64,000 nt of DNA. It comes from Motiliproteus sp047633175. GTDB lineage: Bacteria; Pseudomonadota; Gammaproteobacteria; Pseudomonadales; Balneatricaceae. The translations under genes were made by a program, and so were the position numbers. The stretch's first letter is position 1. Every line of letters begins with the position of its first letter. This document shows positions 17,939 to 26,706 of the stretch, piece by piece. Under the pieces are notes generated by a model, which saw only the letters and a program-made list of their open reading frames with translations, did no database searches and was not told the origin of the DNA. The DNA lies in contig JBLIEQ010000011.1 of assembly GCA_047633175.1 (NCBI GenBank), positions 53,014 to 117,013 of the forward strand. Reading direction: 5' to 3'.

Positions 17939-18116
17939 GAATCTACTGGATATTCTGGTCTGCCCGGTATCCAAGGCGCCTGTTGAATGGCACAAAGAAA
18001 CCAACGAGCTTTTTTGTCGTGTTAGTCGCCTGGCGTATCCGATTCGCGATGGCATTCCGGTGATGCTGGAGGTGGAAGCCCGTGAATTGACGGCTGAGGA
18101 GCGAGAGCAGCGCTGA
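17931..18116 (+). CDS. Trm112 family protein (YcaR-like)
   Basis: A 61-residue protein starting MDKNLLDILVCPVSKAPVEW, the typical Trm112/YcaR zinc-ribbon-like fold, found between lpxK and kdsB in many gammaproteobacteria. Only one cysteine of the usual pairs is evident in the first half (CPVSK), plus one in ELFCRVS, as in the bacterial members. Role uncertain; it may activate a methyltransferase. Overlaps both neighbours. Confidence 0.92.
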   Translation: MDKNLLDILVCPVSKAPVEWHKETNELFCRVSRLAYPIRDGIPVMLEVEARELTAEEREQR

Positions 18117-18880
18117 TGGCATTTACGGTTATTATTCCTGCCCGCTACGGCTCCACCCGCTTGCCCGGTAAGCCGCTGCTTTCGATCGCTGGAAAACCAA
18201 TGATCGAGCATGTCTACGCCCGTGCCTGCGAGAGTGACGCCGCGCGGGTCATTATCGCTACCGATGACCCGCGTATCGCCGATGCGGCTGCGGCCTTTGG
18301 TGCAGAGGTCTGCCTGACCGATGCGGAGCATCCTTCGGGGACTGACCGGCTGCAAGAAGTGGCCAGCCTGAAGGGGCTTAATGCGGATGCTATCGTGGTT
18401 AATGTTCAGGGCGATGAGCCTCTGATCCCACCGCGAGTGATCAATCAGGTGGCGCATAATCTGGCGGCCGAGCCTCAGGCGAGTATCGCGACCCTGTGTG
18501 AGCCTATCGACGATCTGGCCACGCTGCTCAACCCCAATACGGTCAAGGTCGTCTCTGATTTCCGGGGACGGGCACTCTATTTTAGCCGGGCGCCGATACC
18601 TTGGCCGAGAGATGCCTTCGCCGCTGATTCCAAGCGGTTGCCGTCAACGGGTAATTATCAACGCCATATAGGTATCTATGCCTATAGGGTCAAGTTGTTG
18701 AATGATTTTGTCACCTGGCCTCCCTGTGGGCTGGAACAGGCAGAATGTCTCGAACAGTTACGAGCGCTGTGGAATGGCGCTTATATCCAGGTCGCCCAGG
18801 CTGCAGAGCCTCTGCCAGCAGGCGTGGATACCCAGCAGGATCTGGATCGGGTGCGTGCCCTGCTGGCGTCAGGTGTGTAG
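18116..18880 (+). CDS. kdsB: 3-deoxy-manno-octulosonate cytidylyltransferase
   Basis: A 254-residue nucleotidyltransferase with the signature IPARYGSTRLPGKPL near the N-terminus and VNVQGDEPLIPP at about 100. It activates Kdo with CTP for lipopolysaccharide inner-core synthesis in the cytoplasm. Length and motifs are normal for KdsB. Its ATG overlaps the stop of the Trm112 gene (TGATG). Confidence 0.96.
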   Translation: MAFTVIIPARYGSTRLPGKPLLSIAGKPMIEHVYARACESDAARVIIATDDPRIADAAAAFGAEVCLTDAEHPSGTDRLQEVASLKGLNADAIVVNVQGDEPLIPPRVINQVAHNLAAEPQASIATLCEPIDDLATLLNPNTVKVVSDFRGRALYFSRAPIPWPRDAFAADSKRLPSTGNYQRHIGIYAYRVKLLNDFVTWPPCGLEQAECLEQLRALWNGAYIQVAQAAEPLPAGVDTQQDLDRVRALLASGV

Positions 18881-18959
18881 CGTTCTGGTGATTACTTTAT
18901 GGGCATAGCTCTGCTCGAATTTATGCAGCTCAGGCTGACTCAGGTGTCGCGGTAACTTT

Positions 18960-19451
18960 ATGGCTGAACGTCCCCGATTGGCAGTGTTGTTTGTGTGTTT
19001 GGGTAATATCTGCCGGTCACCGACCGCTCAGGGGGTCTTGGAGCAGCAGGTTCGCGAGCAGGGTCTATCGGCCTCGATCGAGGTCGATTCCGCCGGTACG
19101 GCTGCCTTTCACAGAGGCGCAGCGCCCGATCATCGTTCGATAAAGGTCGCCGCCGGACGGGGCTATGATCTTAGCAAACAGCGTGCCCGCCAGGTGCTCG
19201 TCGAGGACTTTCAGCGTTTCGATTATATTCTGGCGCTGGACACCGGTAACCTCAATAATCTGCAGGCGCTAGCGCCAGAGGGCGCGCGGGCGCAGTTGCA
19301 GCTTTTTCTTGATTACGGCTCCCAGAAAAAATTCACCGAGGTGCCTGACCCCTATTATGGGGGTGCCCGGGGATTTGATCAGGTGTTAGATCTGATTGAA
19401 GATGGATCTAAGGGGTTGCTGGATCGGCTGTGTCGCCGGCTTGCTGAGTAG
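18960..19451 (+). CDS. Low-molecular-weight protein tyrosine phosphatase
   Basis: A 163-residue phosphatase with the P-loop CLGNICRS (Cys13 to Arg19) and the general-acid DPYYGG motif near residue 122. It removes phosphate from tyrosine residues; relatives in exopolysaccharide loci act on BY-kinases, but the lpxK-murB location is the common one in Pseudomonas-like genomes, where the target is not known. Confidence 0.94.
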   Translation: MAERPRLAVLFVCLGNICRSPTAQGVLEQQVREQGLSASIEVDSAGTAAFHRGAAPDHRSIKVAAGRGYDLSKQRARQVLVEDFQRFDYILALDTGNLNNLQALAPEGARAQLQLFLDYGSQKKFTEVPDPYYGGARGFDQVLDLIEDGSKGLLDRLCRRLAE

Positions 19452-19463
19452 GCGCCGGTGGTG

Positions 19464-20522
19464 ATGCGCTCTCAGGTCGATCTTAGCTCGTTCAATACCC
19501 TGCGGCTCCCCGCCGTGGCAAGTCAGTTTATTCAGGCCGATACCCGACAGCAGTTACTGGCCGGTATTGCCCAGCATGCGCATCCAGGCCAGCCTCTGTT
19601 GCTTCTTGGAGGGGGCAGTAATCTGATCTTTACCCGCGATGTCGAGGGCCTCTGTCTGAGGATCAATAGTCGAGGTATTCACGCCGAATCCCTGAGCAAC
19701 GCGTGCGTTCGGGTGACAGCCGAGGCGGGGGAACCCTGGCATCAGTTCGTCAGTCACTGCCTCGATCATGGCTGGTATGGGCTGGAGAACCTGGCGTTGA
19801 TTCCGGGTACGGTTGGCGCGGCACCCATTCAAAATATAGGTGCCTACGGCGTCGAGGTTAAGCATCTTATCCATCAGGTCGAGGTCTGGGACACAGAGCA
19901 GGCACAATTGCGTTTCTTGAGTAACGCCCAGTGCCGCTTCGGTTATCGTGATAGCCTTTTCAAGGGGGGAGAGCAAAGGGGAGAGCAAAGGGGAAAGCAA
20001 AGGGGAAAGCAAGGCGCAGGACAAGGCCGCTTTGTGATTGTCTCGGTGATCTTCGATCTGCCGACGCACTTTAGCCCACAGCTCGCCTATGGAGGCCTGG
20101 CCGCCGCAGTCGTCGAGGCGGGGGTAAAGGGGGCGCCCAGCGCGCGGCAGGTATTTGATGCGGTGGTTCGGATTCGACAGCACAAACTCCCCGACCCTAA
20201 ACTGCTGGCCAATGCGGGCAGTTTCTTTAAAAACCCGGTGATAACCTGCTCTGAATTTAAGCAGTTGCAGACCCGATCCCCGGCGATCGTAGGCTACCCG
20301 GATGCAGGGGGTGTCAAGCTGGCAGCTGGTTGGTTGATCGATCAGGCCGGCTGGAAGGGCTGGCGTCAGGGGGCTGTGGGAGTGCATGCGCATCAGGCGC
20401 TGGTGCTGGTTAACTACGGCGGAGCGACAGGCGAGGAGCTACTGCTGCTGGCGGGTGCTATACAGGCGGATATCCAGGCTCGTTTTGGTGTCGCGCTAGA
20501 GATAGAACCGCGAATCATCTGA
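19464..20522 (+). CDS. murB: UDP-N-acetylenolpyruvoylglucosamine reductase
   Basis: About 352 residues: FAD-binding domain with LLGGGSNLIFT and LIPGTVGAAPIQNIGAYG, and the C-terminal catalytic part with NAGSFFKNPV, whose Ser is the proton donor. It reduces the enolpyruvyl group to make UDP-MurNAc for peptidoglycan. I prefer the ATG at 19464 over two in-frame GTG codons just before it. Oddity: a block of four-residue repeats (GEQR GEQR GKQR GKQG) lies between FRDSLFKG-like sequence and the FVIVSVIFDL strand, a surface loop position, encoded by a 12-bp tandem repeat. Confidence 0.95.
   Translation: MRSQVDLSSFNTLRLPAVASQFIQADTRQQLLAGIAQHAHPGQPLLLLGGGSNLIFTRDVEGLCLRINSRGIHAESLSNACVRVTAEAGEPWHQFVSHCLDHGWYGLENLALIPGTVGAAPIQNIGAYGVEVKHLIHQVEVWDTEQAQLRFLSNAQCRFGYRDSLFKGGEQRGEQRGKQRGKQGAGQGRFVIVSVIFDLPTHFSPQLAYGGLAAAVVEAGVKGAPSARQVFDAVVRIRQHKLPDPKLLANAGSFFKNPVITCSEFKQLQTRSPAIVGYPDAGGVKLAAGWLIDQAGWKGWRQGAVGVHAHQALVLVNYGGATGEELLLLAGAIQADIQARFGVALEIEPRII
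19966..20012 (+). repeat. In-frame 12-bp tandem repeat inside murB
   Basis: GGGGAGAGCAAA occurs twice, followed by GGGGAAAGCAAA and a near-complete fourth unit. Each unit adds four residues (GEQR or GKQR), so gain or loss keeps the frame. Confidence 0.9.
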
Positions 20523-20737
20523 TGTGAGTGTCTGCCTGAGCAGCAGGTAGGCATAGCAACTCTGTCTGATGCGGTTCGTGCCTTACCGCATCCTACGCAC
20601 TAACCTACAAAAGAAATGCAATAACCAATTCACAGACATCGCCGCTCCTGCGCATTGGCTACAGGGATGTAGCTATGCCGTTGTTGTCGGGAACTGACAA
20701 CGGCCCCCGCCCGCGGCATACCGTACATCCTGTACAT

Positions 20738-20775
20738 AAAAAAGCCGAGGCGGTTATCCGCCTCGGCTTTTTTGT
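20738..20775. terminator. Bidirectional rho-independent terminator between murB and rne
   Basis: AAAGCCGAGGCGG pairs with CCGCCTCGGCTTT across a TTAT loop, flanked by A-runs on the left and T-runs on the right, so it can end transcripts from both sides. It lies 24 bases after the rne stop and 216 bases after murB. Just upstream at 20566-20582 is a copy of a dispersed repeat. Confidence 0.92.
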
Positions 20776-20798
20776 TTTAAGGCCGGATGGCCAGAGCG

Positions 20799-23700
20799 TT
20801 ACTCAGCGTTGGAGCTGCCGGACTCAGGTTCAGCCTCGGCTGCAGCCTTAGCCGCTTTCTGCTGACGACGCTTCTCGCGGGGATCGTTAGCAGCGCGACG
20901 GCGAGGACGAGGAGTCTCAGTCTCTTGCGTTGCATTCTCGGCTGCTGGCTCTTCGGCGGTGACTTCCGGCTCGGCTTTTGCGACGACTTCAGGCGCGGCT
21001 TCGGCGACGACTTCAGGCACTACTTCTGCAGCAACTTCAGGCACTACTTCTGCAGCAACTTCAGGCACTACTTCTGCAGCAACTTCAGGCACTACTTCTG
21101 CAACGACTTCTGCAACGACTTCAGGCGCGGCTTCTGTAACAACTTCAGGCACCGTCTCGGCAACGACTTCAGGCGCGGCTTCTGTAACAACTTCAGGCAC
21201 CGTCTCGGCAACGACTTCAGGCGCTGCTTCTACAACGGCTTCAGGCACTGTCTCGGCAGCGACTTCAGTCGCTGCTTCTACAACGATTTCAGGCACTGTC
21301 TCGGCGACGACTTCAGGCGTTTCTTCTGCGACAACTTCAGGCGCTGCTTCGGCGACAACTTCAGGCGCGGCTTCTACAACGGCTTCAGGCACTGTCTCGG
21401 CAACAGCTTCAGGCGTTGTCTCGGTAACGACTTCAGGCACTGCTTCTGCAACGACTTCAGGCACTGCGTCCACGGTTGCAGTAGTCTCAGCCACAGTGGC
21501 TTCGGCAGGCTGTTGCATGTCCTTAACGGCATCAGCAGCAGCGCTGTCGACCTCGGTCTGGATCTCAGCGTCGGCCTGTACGGGTGCAGGCTGAGGCGCC
21601 GCGTCAGTCTGGGCAGGGGCTTGCGTCTCTGTGTCAGCTGAGGTCTCTGTTGAGGGCTCTGCCTCGGCCAGCGCCTGTGCCTTATCGGCTTCGACCTTGG
21701 CCAGCAGCTCTTCGCGCTTACCTGGCGCGCCGGTACGACGGCCTGCACGCTCTGAACGACGCTTGTTGTTACGGTTGCGACGACGTGATGAAGGCTCTTT
21801 AGTCTCCGTCACGGCCTCGGCTTCGCTGCTGGTCTCAGGGCTGGTAGCTGGGCTCTGCACCGCGACATCGTTACTGCCGGTATCCGCTTTATTGCTGCTG
21901 GTTTTGGCTTCGCTGCTGCTGGTATCAGGACTCTTCGCCGCGACAGGGGTATCGGCTCTTTTGGTATCAGGGCTCGCTACTGCTACTGCTTCGGCATTGA
22001 GAGTAGGCTCGCTGTTGCGATTACGACCCTGCTCACTGCCGGTGTTGCCTTCATTGGCACGGCTGCGACGGCGGCGACGTGATGGCTGATCGGAGTCATC
22101 CATGGTGTTCGAGCTTTTCCGACCGCTGGCCTTGCTTTCGACAGTTGTCTCGGATGCGGTGATCGACTCGTCGCCGCGGGTCTCTTTACGGCCACCACGA
22201 CTACGACGATTGTCGTTATTACGCCCCCGTCCACGATCGCGTTCACGAGGGTTTGAGTTCTGGCTCTGGCTGCTGCGGGCCGGTCTGCTGGATGTCTCGG
22301 TCTTAACGACCGGCTTCTGCTGGGTGGGCTCAGGGTCGGAGGCACCAAAGAGCGCCGAGATGGCCGAGAACAAACGCTTGCTCAGTCCTTCAGTAGAGGC
22401 GCTCTGGGCGGCTGTTGGAGTCGGTCGTGCTGCGGCCGCAGGTGCGGGTGCGGGTGCGGGTCGGTTTGGGGTGACTCCCTTTACTGCGGCTTCTGGCCGA
22501 GGTATGGGCGCGGCTGTGGCTGCCGTGCTGCTGAGTTCTTCCTTCTTAAGTTCTTCTATCGCCATCATCTCGTAACTGGCGTCGGTCGTGGTGTTGTCAT
22601 CACGAACGCGTGTTACTTCATATTGTGGCGTATCCATGTGCGCGTTGGGCACGATGATCACGTCGACGCCATGGCGCTTCTCGATAGCGATCAGGTTGGT
22701 GCGTTTTTCGTTCAGCAGGTAGGTGGCAACATTCACAGGAACATTAGCACGGATCTGCGATGTCCGGTCTTTGGAGGCTTCCTCTTCAAGCAGGCGCATG
22801 ATCGATAATGACAGTGAGCCGATATCGCGGATGGTGCCCTGGCCGTTACAGCGTGGGCACACGATGCCGCTGGTCTCGCCCAGGGAGGGGCGCAGTCGCT
22901 GGCGGCTCATCTCCAGCAGGCCGAAGCGGGAGATGCGGCCTATCTGAACACGGGCACGGTCAATCTTGAGCGCGTCCTTCATCCTGTTTTCAACTTCGCG
23001 TTGATTGCGTGCCGGGCTCATGTCGATAAAGTCGATAACGATCAGGCCGCCGATATCGCGCAGGCGCAGTTGGCGGGCGATCTCGTCAGCCGCTTCCAGG
23101 TTGGTCTGCAGCGCTGTCTCTTCGATATCGGCACCCTTGGTCGCTCGCGAAGAGTTGATATCGATGGATACCAGGGCTTCGGTAGGATCTATAACGACAG
23201 ATCCGCCAGAGGGCAGGCGCACTTCTCGCTGGAAGGCGCTTTCGATCTGGGATTCGATCTGGAAACGATTGAATATAGGGGTTTCTTCGCGGTAGAGCTT
23301 GATCTTGCTCTCGTAGCTGGGCATGACATGCTTAATAAACTCCAGGGCTTCCTGGTATACCTCGGGGTTGTCGATCAGGACTTCGCCGATGTCCTGGCGC
23401 AGGTAGTCACGGATCGCCCGGATAATGACGTTACTTTCCTGGTAGATCAGGAAGGGGGCTTTTTTCTGGGTTGAGGCCTCGGTGATCGAGGTCCAGAGAT
23501 GGTTTAGATAATCCAGGTCCCATTGCAGCTCTTCCGGGGTACGGTCGATGCCGGCGGTACGGACGATAACACCCATGTTCTCGGGGATAGTGACCTGGTT
23601 GAGCGCTTCGCGCAGCAGGTTACGCTCTTCGCCTTCGATACGGCGAGAGATGCCGCCAGCGCGGGGGTTATTGGGCATCAGTACCAGATAACGCCCGGCC

Positions 23701-24062
23701 AGGGAGATAAAGGTGGTTAGGGCCGCGCCCTTATTACCGCGCTCCTCTTTATCGACCTGAACGATCACTTCCAGACCTTCGCTGATCACGTCTTTGATGT
23801 TGACGCGACCCTTGGAGCTGGTCTCTTTAAAGTACTGGCGGGAAATCTCTTTAAGGGGCAGGAAACCGTGGCGATCCGCACCGAAGTCGACAAAAGCCGC
23901 TTCCAGGCTGGGTTCTACACGAGTAATTCGGCCGACATAGATGTTTGATTTTTTCTGTTCGCGGGAGCCGGATTCGATATCGAGATCAAACATGCGCTGG
24001 CCATCGACCAGCGCGACGCGCAACTCTTCTGGCTGAGTCGCATTGATTAGCATTCTTTTCAT
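20799..24062 (-). CDS. rne: Ribonuclease E
   Basis: A 1087-residue endoribonuclease starting MKRMLINATQPEEL. The N-terminal half has the S1 domain (about 36-120), the DNase I-like catalytic region (VIDFIDM) and the zinc-link CPRCNGQG at about residue 402. The C-terminal half, which in E. coli scaffolds the degradosome, is rich in Arg, Ser, Pro and acidic residues, then about 170 residues of PEVVAE-like repeats, and ends with a basic RRRAANDPREKRRQQKAAK tail. It cleaves single-stranded mRNA, tRNA and rRNA precursors at the membrane. Open frames on the opposite strand over the repeats are artefacts. Divergent from rluC, as in Pseudomonas. Confidence 0.97.
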   Translation of the reverse strand: MKRMLINATQPEELRVALVDGQRMFDLDIESGSREQKKSNIYVGRITRVEPSLEAAFVDFGADRHGFLPLKEISRQYFKETSSKGRVNIKDVISEGLEVIVQVDKEERGNKGAALTTFISLAGRYLVLMPNNPRAGGISRRIEGEERNLLREALNQVTIPENMGVIVRTAGIDRTPEELQWDLDYLNHLWTSITEASTQKKAPFLIYQESNVIIRAIRDYLRQDIGEVLIDNPEVYQEALEFIKHVMPSYESKIKLYREETPIFNRFQIESQIESAFQREVRLPSGGSVVIDPTEALVSIDINSSRATKGADIEETALQTNLEAADEIARQLRLRDIGGLIVIDFIDMSPARNQREVENRMKDALKIDRARVQIGRISRFGLLEMSRQRLRPSLGETSGIVCPRCNGQGTIRDIGSLSLSIMRLLEEEASKDRTSQIRANVPVNVATYLLNEKRTNLIAIEKRHGVDVIIVPNAHMDTPQYEVTRVRDDNTTTDASYEMMAIEELKKEELSSTAATAAPIPRPEAAVKGVTPNRPAPAPAPAAAARPTPTAAQSASTEGLSKRLFSAISALFGASDPEPTQQKPVVKTETSSRPARSSQSQNSNPRERDRGRGRNNDNRRSRGGRKETRGDESITASETTVESKASGRKSSNTMDDSDQPSRRRRRSRANEGNTGSEQGRNRNSEPTLNAEAVAVASPDTKRADTPVAAKSPDTSSSEAKTSSNKADTGSNDVAVQSPATSPETSSEAEAVTETKEPSSRRRNRNNKRRSERAGRRTGAPGKREELLAKVEADKAQALAEAEPSTETSADTETQAPAQTDAAPQPAPVQADAEIQTEVDSAAADAVKDMQQPAEATVAETTATVDAVPEVVAEAVPEVVTETTPEAVAETVPEAVVEAAPEVVAEAAPEVVAEETPEVVAETVPEIVVEAATEVAAETVPEAVVEAAPEVVAETVPEVVTEAAPEVVAETVPEVVTEAAPEVVAEVVAEVVPEVAAEVVPEVAAEVVPEVAAEVVPEVVAEAAPEVVAKAEPEVTAEEPAAENATQETETPRPRRRAANDPREKRRQQKAAKAAAEAEPESGSSNAE
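20963..21465 (-). repeat. 18-bp coding repeat array in the RNase E C-terminal region
   Basis: Many degenerate copies of an 18-bp unit encode PEVVAE/PEVVTE/PEAVVE hexapeptides in the scaffold half of RNase E. Some neighbouring units are identical at the DNA level (GCTGAAGTTGTTCCTGAA type blocks around 21005-21100), which points to recent expansion. Confidence 0.85.
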
Positions 24063-24627
24063 GGGTGGTTATTCAACTCTAATGTGAATAATCGCACCGC
24101 CTTGTCTCAACAAAGGATCACTATCTGATTCGAATCGATATGTTTATGCGTGCAGTCAGTTTTCCCAGATACCCGCTCTACCAGATGTTGGTTCTGTCAG
24201 CGTTCTGTGGCGTGTGATCGCCTGTTTCTGTCTGTGGTTAACCTCTCGGTGAAGGAAACAGTAACCAATCTCGGATAGATCATCAGCGCGTTTATATGTA
24301 CAGCTGCTGACCATTGTTACTATGCGAAGATCCTGAGCGGATGGCGCATAATCCACGGGTTACTGACGTCCTCACCTCAACACAAGGCATAAATCAATTC
24401 AAATCGCGAAATGTTGGTTGGGGCGCGCGACCTGATTTCGGTACCAGCCAAACTGCTGGTACCCCTGTAATTCTATTATTGGCTGCCTGGATAATCATCT
24501 GCCAGATGGGCAGGAATCAGTTACAATGCAGTCCGAATCGCCGGATGATATATAGCATCTTTCCGACGACGCGACAATATAGCAGGTATTCACCTTCTCA
24601 GCAATCACGGCCGGTACCCCCGATATT
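24063..24627. other. Divergent rne/rluC leader region
   Basis: No gene is seen in these 565 bases. The region should hold the rne promoter and a long rne 5' leader, which in E. coli is used by RNase E to control its own mRNA. A perfect hairpin GGTACCAGC/GCTGGTACC lies at 24440-24463. Short open frames here have no recognisable product. Confidence 0.5.
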
Positions 24628-25584
24628 ATGACGACAGCGGCGAATGTGCCCACGAGTGGCGTGCAGTTAATTGAAATAACAGTGGAAAATGAAGGTCAGC
24701 GGATCGACAATTTTCTGCTTACCCTCCTAAAAGGCGTGCCTAAGACCCGCATCTACAGACTCTTGCGCAAGGGCGAGGTGCGGGTTAATAAGGGCCGGAT
24801 TCAGGCGCCCTATCGGTTGGTGGTCGGCGACCTGGTTCGGCTGCCGCCGCTACGCCTGCCTGAAGAGAAGTCTCAGGCCAGTATCGGTTCGGGGCTGACT
24901 AAAACCCTGGAAGGCGCTGTCCTGTTTGAAAATGACCAGTTGCTGGTGATCAATAAACCCTCGGGTCTGGCCGTACATGGCGGCAGCGGCATCACCCTGG
25001 GGCTGATTGAAGCGCTGCGGCAGATGCGCCCGGACAGTAAGTTTCTGGAGCTGGTGCATCGTCTGGATCGGGATACCTCGGGTGCGGTGATGGTCGCCAA
25101 GAAGCGCAGCACCCTGACGGCGCTGCATGATGACCTGCGCCAGGGCCGCATCAGCAAGATTTATCATGCGCTGGTGATGGGGCTCTGGTCGAAGCGGTTA
25201 TTAAAAATCGATGCACCGTTAAAAAAGAACGATCTTAAATCGGGTGAGCGGCTGGTCAACGTCGATCCCGAAGGCAAGATCTCGATCACCGACTTCCGTT
25301 TGCTGGAGTCCTATGAGCGCTGCTCCCTGATAGAGGCTAGACCCGTCACCGGGCGTACCCATCAGATACGGGTGCACGCACTGCACGCCGGACATCCGAT
25401 CATCGGCGATCCTAAGTATGGTGATGAACGGATGAATCGGCTGATGAAGACCGAGGGTGTGAAGCGCTTGTTTCTACACGCAGCCGAGTTGCGGTTGCGG
25501 TTGCCCGGCAGCACCGAACGATTGATTATTAAGGCGCCGATGGAATCAGGTCTCAAGGATGCTCTTGTCAGGCTCAGAGGTTGA
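24628..25584 (+). CDS. rluC: 23S rRNA pseudouridine synthase RluC
   Basis: A 318-residue protein: S4 RNA-binding domain (RIDNFLLTLLKGVPKTRIYRLLRKGEVRVNKGR) then the RluA-type catalytic domain with HRLDRDTSGAVMVAK, whose first Asp is the catalytic residue, and RTHQIRVHALHAGHPI. It makes pseudouridine at 955, 2504 and 2580 of 23S rRNA (E. coli numbering). Divergent from rne, the standard arrangement. Confidence 0.95.
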   Translation: MTTAANVPTSGVQLIEITVENEGQRIDNFLLTLLKGVPKTRIYRLLRKGEVRVNKGRIQAPYRLVVGDLVRLPPLRLPEEKSQASIGSGLTKTLEGAVLFENDQLLVINKPSGLAVHGGSGITLGLIEALRQMRPDSKFLELVHRLDRDTSGAVMVAKKRSTLTALHDDLRQGRISKIYHALVMGLWSKRLLKIDAPLKKNDLKSGERLVNVDPEGKISITDFRLLESYERCSLIEARPVTGRTHQIRVHALHAGHPIIGDPKYGDERMNRLMKTEGVKRLFLHAAELRLRLPGSTERLIIKAPMESGLKDALVRLRG

Positions 25585-25627
25585 TCCGGAATATCCTGGG
25601 CATTATCCTGGGAAATAAGGGGTCGTT

Positions 25628-26602
25628 ATGAAATTGCAGCAGTTGCGTTATATTTGTGAAGTCGCCAAGCATGATCTTAATGTGTCAGCGACCGCCCAGA
25701 GTCTCTATACCTCTCAGCCGGGCATCAGCAAGCAGATACGCCTGCTCGAAGATGAGCTTGGGGTGGAGGTTTTTGCCCGCAGTGGTAAACATCTGACGCG
25801 TGTGACGCAAGCCGGGCAGGCAATTCTGGAGATCGCCAGCGAGATCTTACGCAAGGCCGAATCGATCAAACAGATCGCCCTGGAGTTTAGTGATGAGCGC
25901 AAGGGCAGCCTGGCGATTGCGACGACCCATACCCAGGCGCGGTATGCATTACCTCAGGTGATCAGTGGTTTTATCGGCAATTATCCGGAGGTTTCCCTGC
26001 ATATGCATCAGGGAACGCCGATGCAGATCGCGGAGATGGCGGCCGATGGTACGGTCGATTTTGCCATCGCGACCGAAGCGATGTCGACCTTCAGTAATCT
26101 GGTGATGATGCCCTGCTACCGTTGGAATCGTTCGGTGGTGGTGCCTAAGGGGCATCCCCTGGCGCAGCTATCCAAACTTACGCTGGAGGATATCGCCCGG
26201 CATCCGATCGTCACCTATGTCTTTGGCTTTACAGGGCGCTCTAAGCTCGATGATGCCTTCAGCCGCGAGGGGCTGGAGCCCAAAGTGGTCTTTACCGCCG
26301 TGGATTCGGATGTCATCAAGACCTACGTCCGGCTTAATCTCGGCGTGGGGATCATCGCCAGCATGGCCTATGAGCCTAATATCGACAGCGATCTGGTCGC
26401 CCTGGATGCCAGTCATCTATTCGAGCCCAGCTCGACTAAGATAGGGTTCCGGAAGGGTACTTTTCTACGCGGCTATATGTATGATTTTATAGAGGGTTTT
26501 GCGCCTCACCTGACGCACGAGTTGGTCGATGCGGCAGTCGCCTGCACCACCGCTGCCGAACGAGACCGGCTCTTTGAACCCATCAAAATTCCTGACCATT
26601 AG
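25628..26602 (+). CDS. cysB: LysR-type regulator CysB
   Basis: A 324-residue LysR regulator with MKLQQLRYICEVAKHDLNVS at its start and the helix-turn-helix SATAQSLYTSQPGISKQIR, both characteristic of CysB, and the effector domain with YVFGFTGRSKLDDAF. It activates sulfate assimilation genes with N-acetylserine as inducer. A weak ribosome site precedes the ATG. In Pseudomonas it also lies close to thrH. Confidence 0.96.
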   Translation: MKLQQLRYICEVAKHDLNVSATAQSLYTSQPGISKQIRLLEDELGVEVFARSGKHLTRVTQAGQAILEIASEILRKAESIKQIALEFSDERKGSLAIATTHTQARYALPQVISGFIGNYPEVSLHMHQGTPMQIAEMAADGTVDFAIATEAMSTFSNLVMMPCYRWNRSVVVPKGHPLAQLSKLTLEDIARHPIVTYVFGFTGRSKLDDAFSREGLEPKVVFTAVDSDVIKTYVRLNLGVGIIASMAYEPNIDSDLVALDASHLFEPSSTKIGFRKGTFLRGYMYDFIEGFAPHLTHELVDAAVACTTAAERDRLFEPIKIPDH

Positions 26603-26633
26603 CCGGTTTTTTATACCATTGATTAGTAAGAAC

Positions 26634-26682
26634 CTTATTAAATTGAACGTTATTTAACTGAAAGCTATTTAATTGAAAGTTA
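26634..26682 (+). repeat. Three 15-bp tandem units upstream of thrH
   Basis: TTATTAAATTGAACG, TTATTTAACTGAAAG and CTATTTAATTGAAAG follow one another, ending about 20 bases before the thrH ribosome site. This AT-rich block may overlap the promoter. Confidence 0.7.
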
Positions 26683-26706
26683 TGGACGCTGACACAGGAG
26701 ATGCTT

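Noticed and set aside
20787..21641. Long plus-strand open frames opposite the RNase E repeat region (275-residue type with HYFCSNFR-like repeats)
   Set aside because: They are mirror images of the 18-bp coding repeats of rne; the repeat period keeps the opposite frames open, and there is no ribosome site or known domain.
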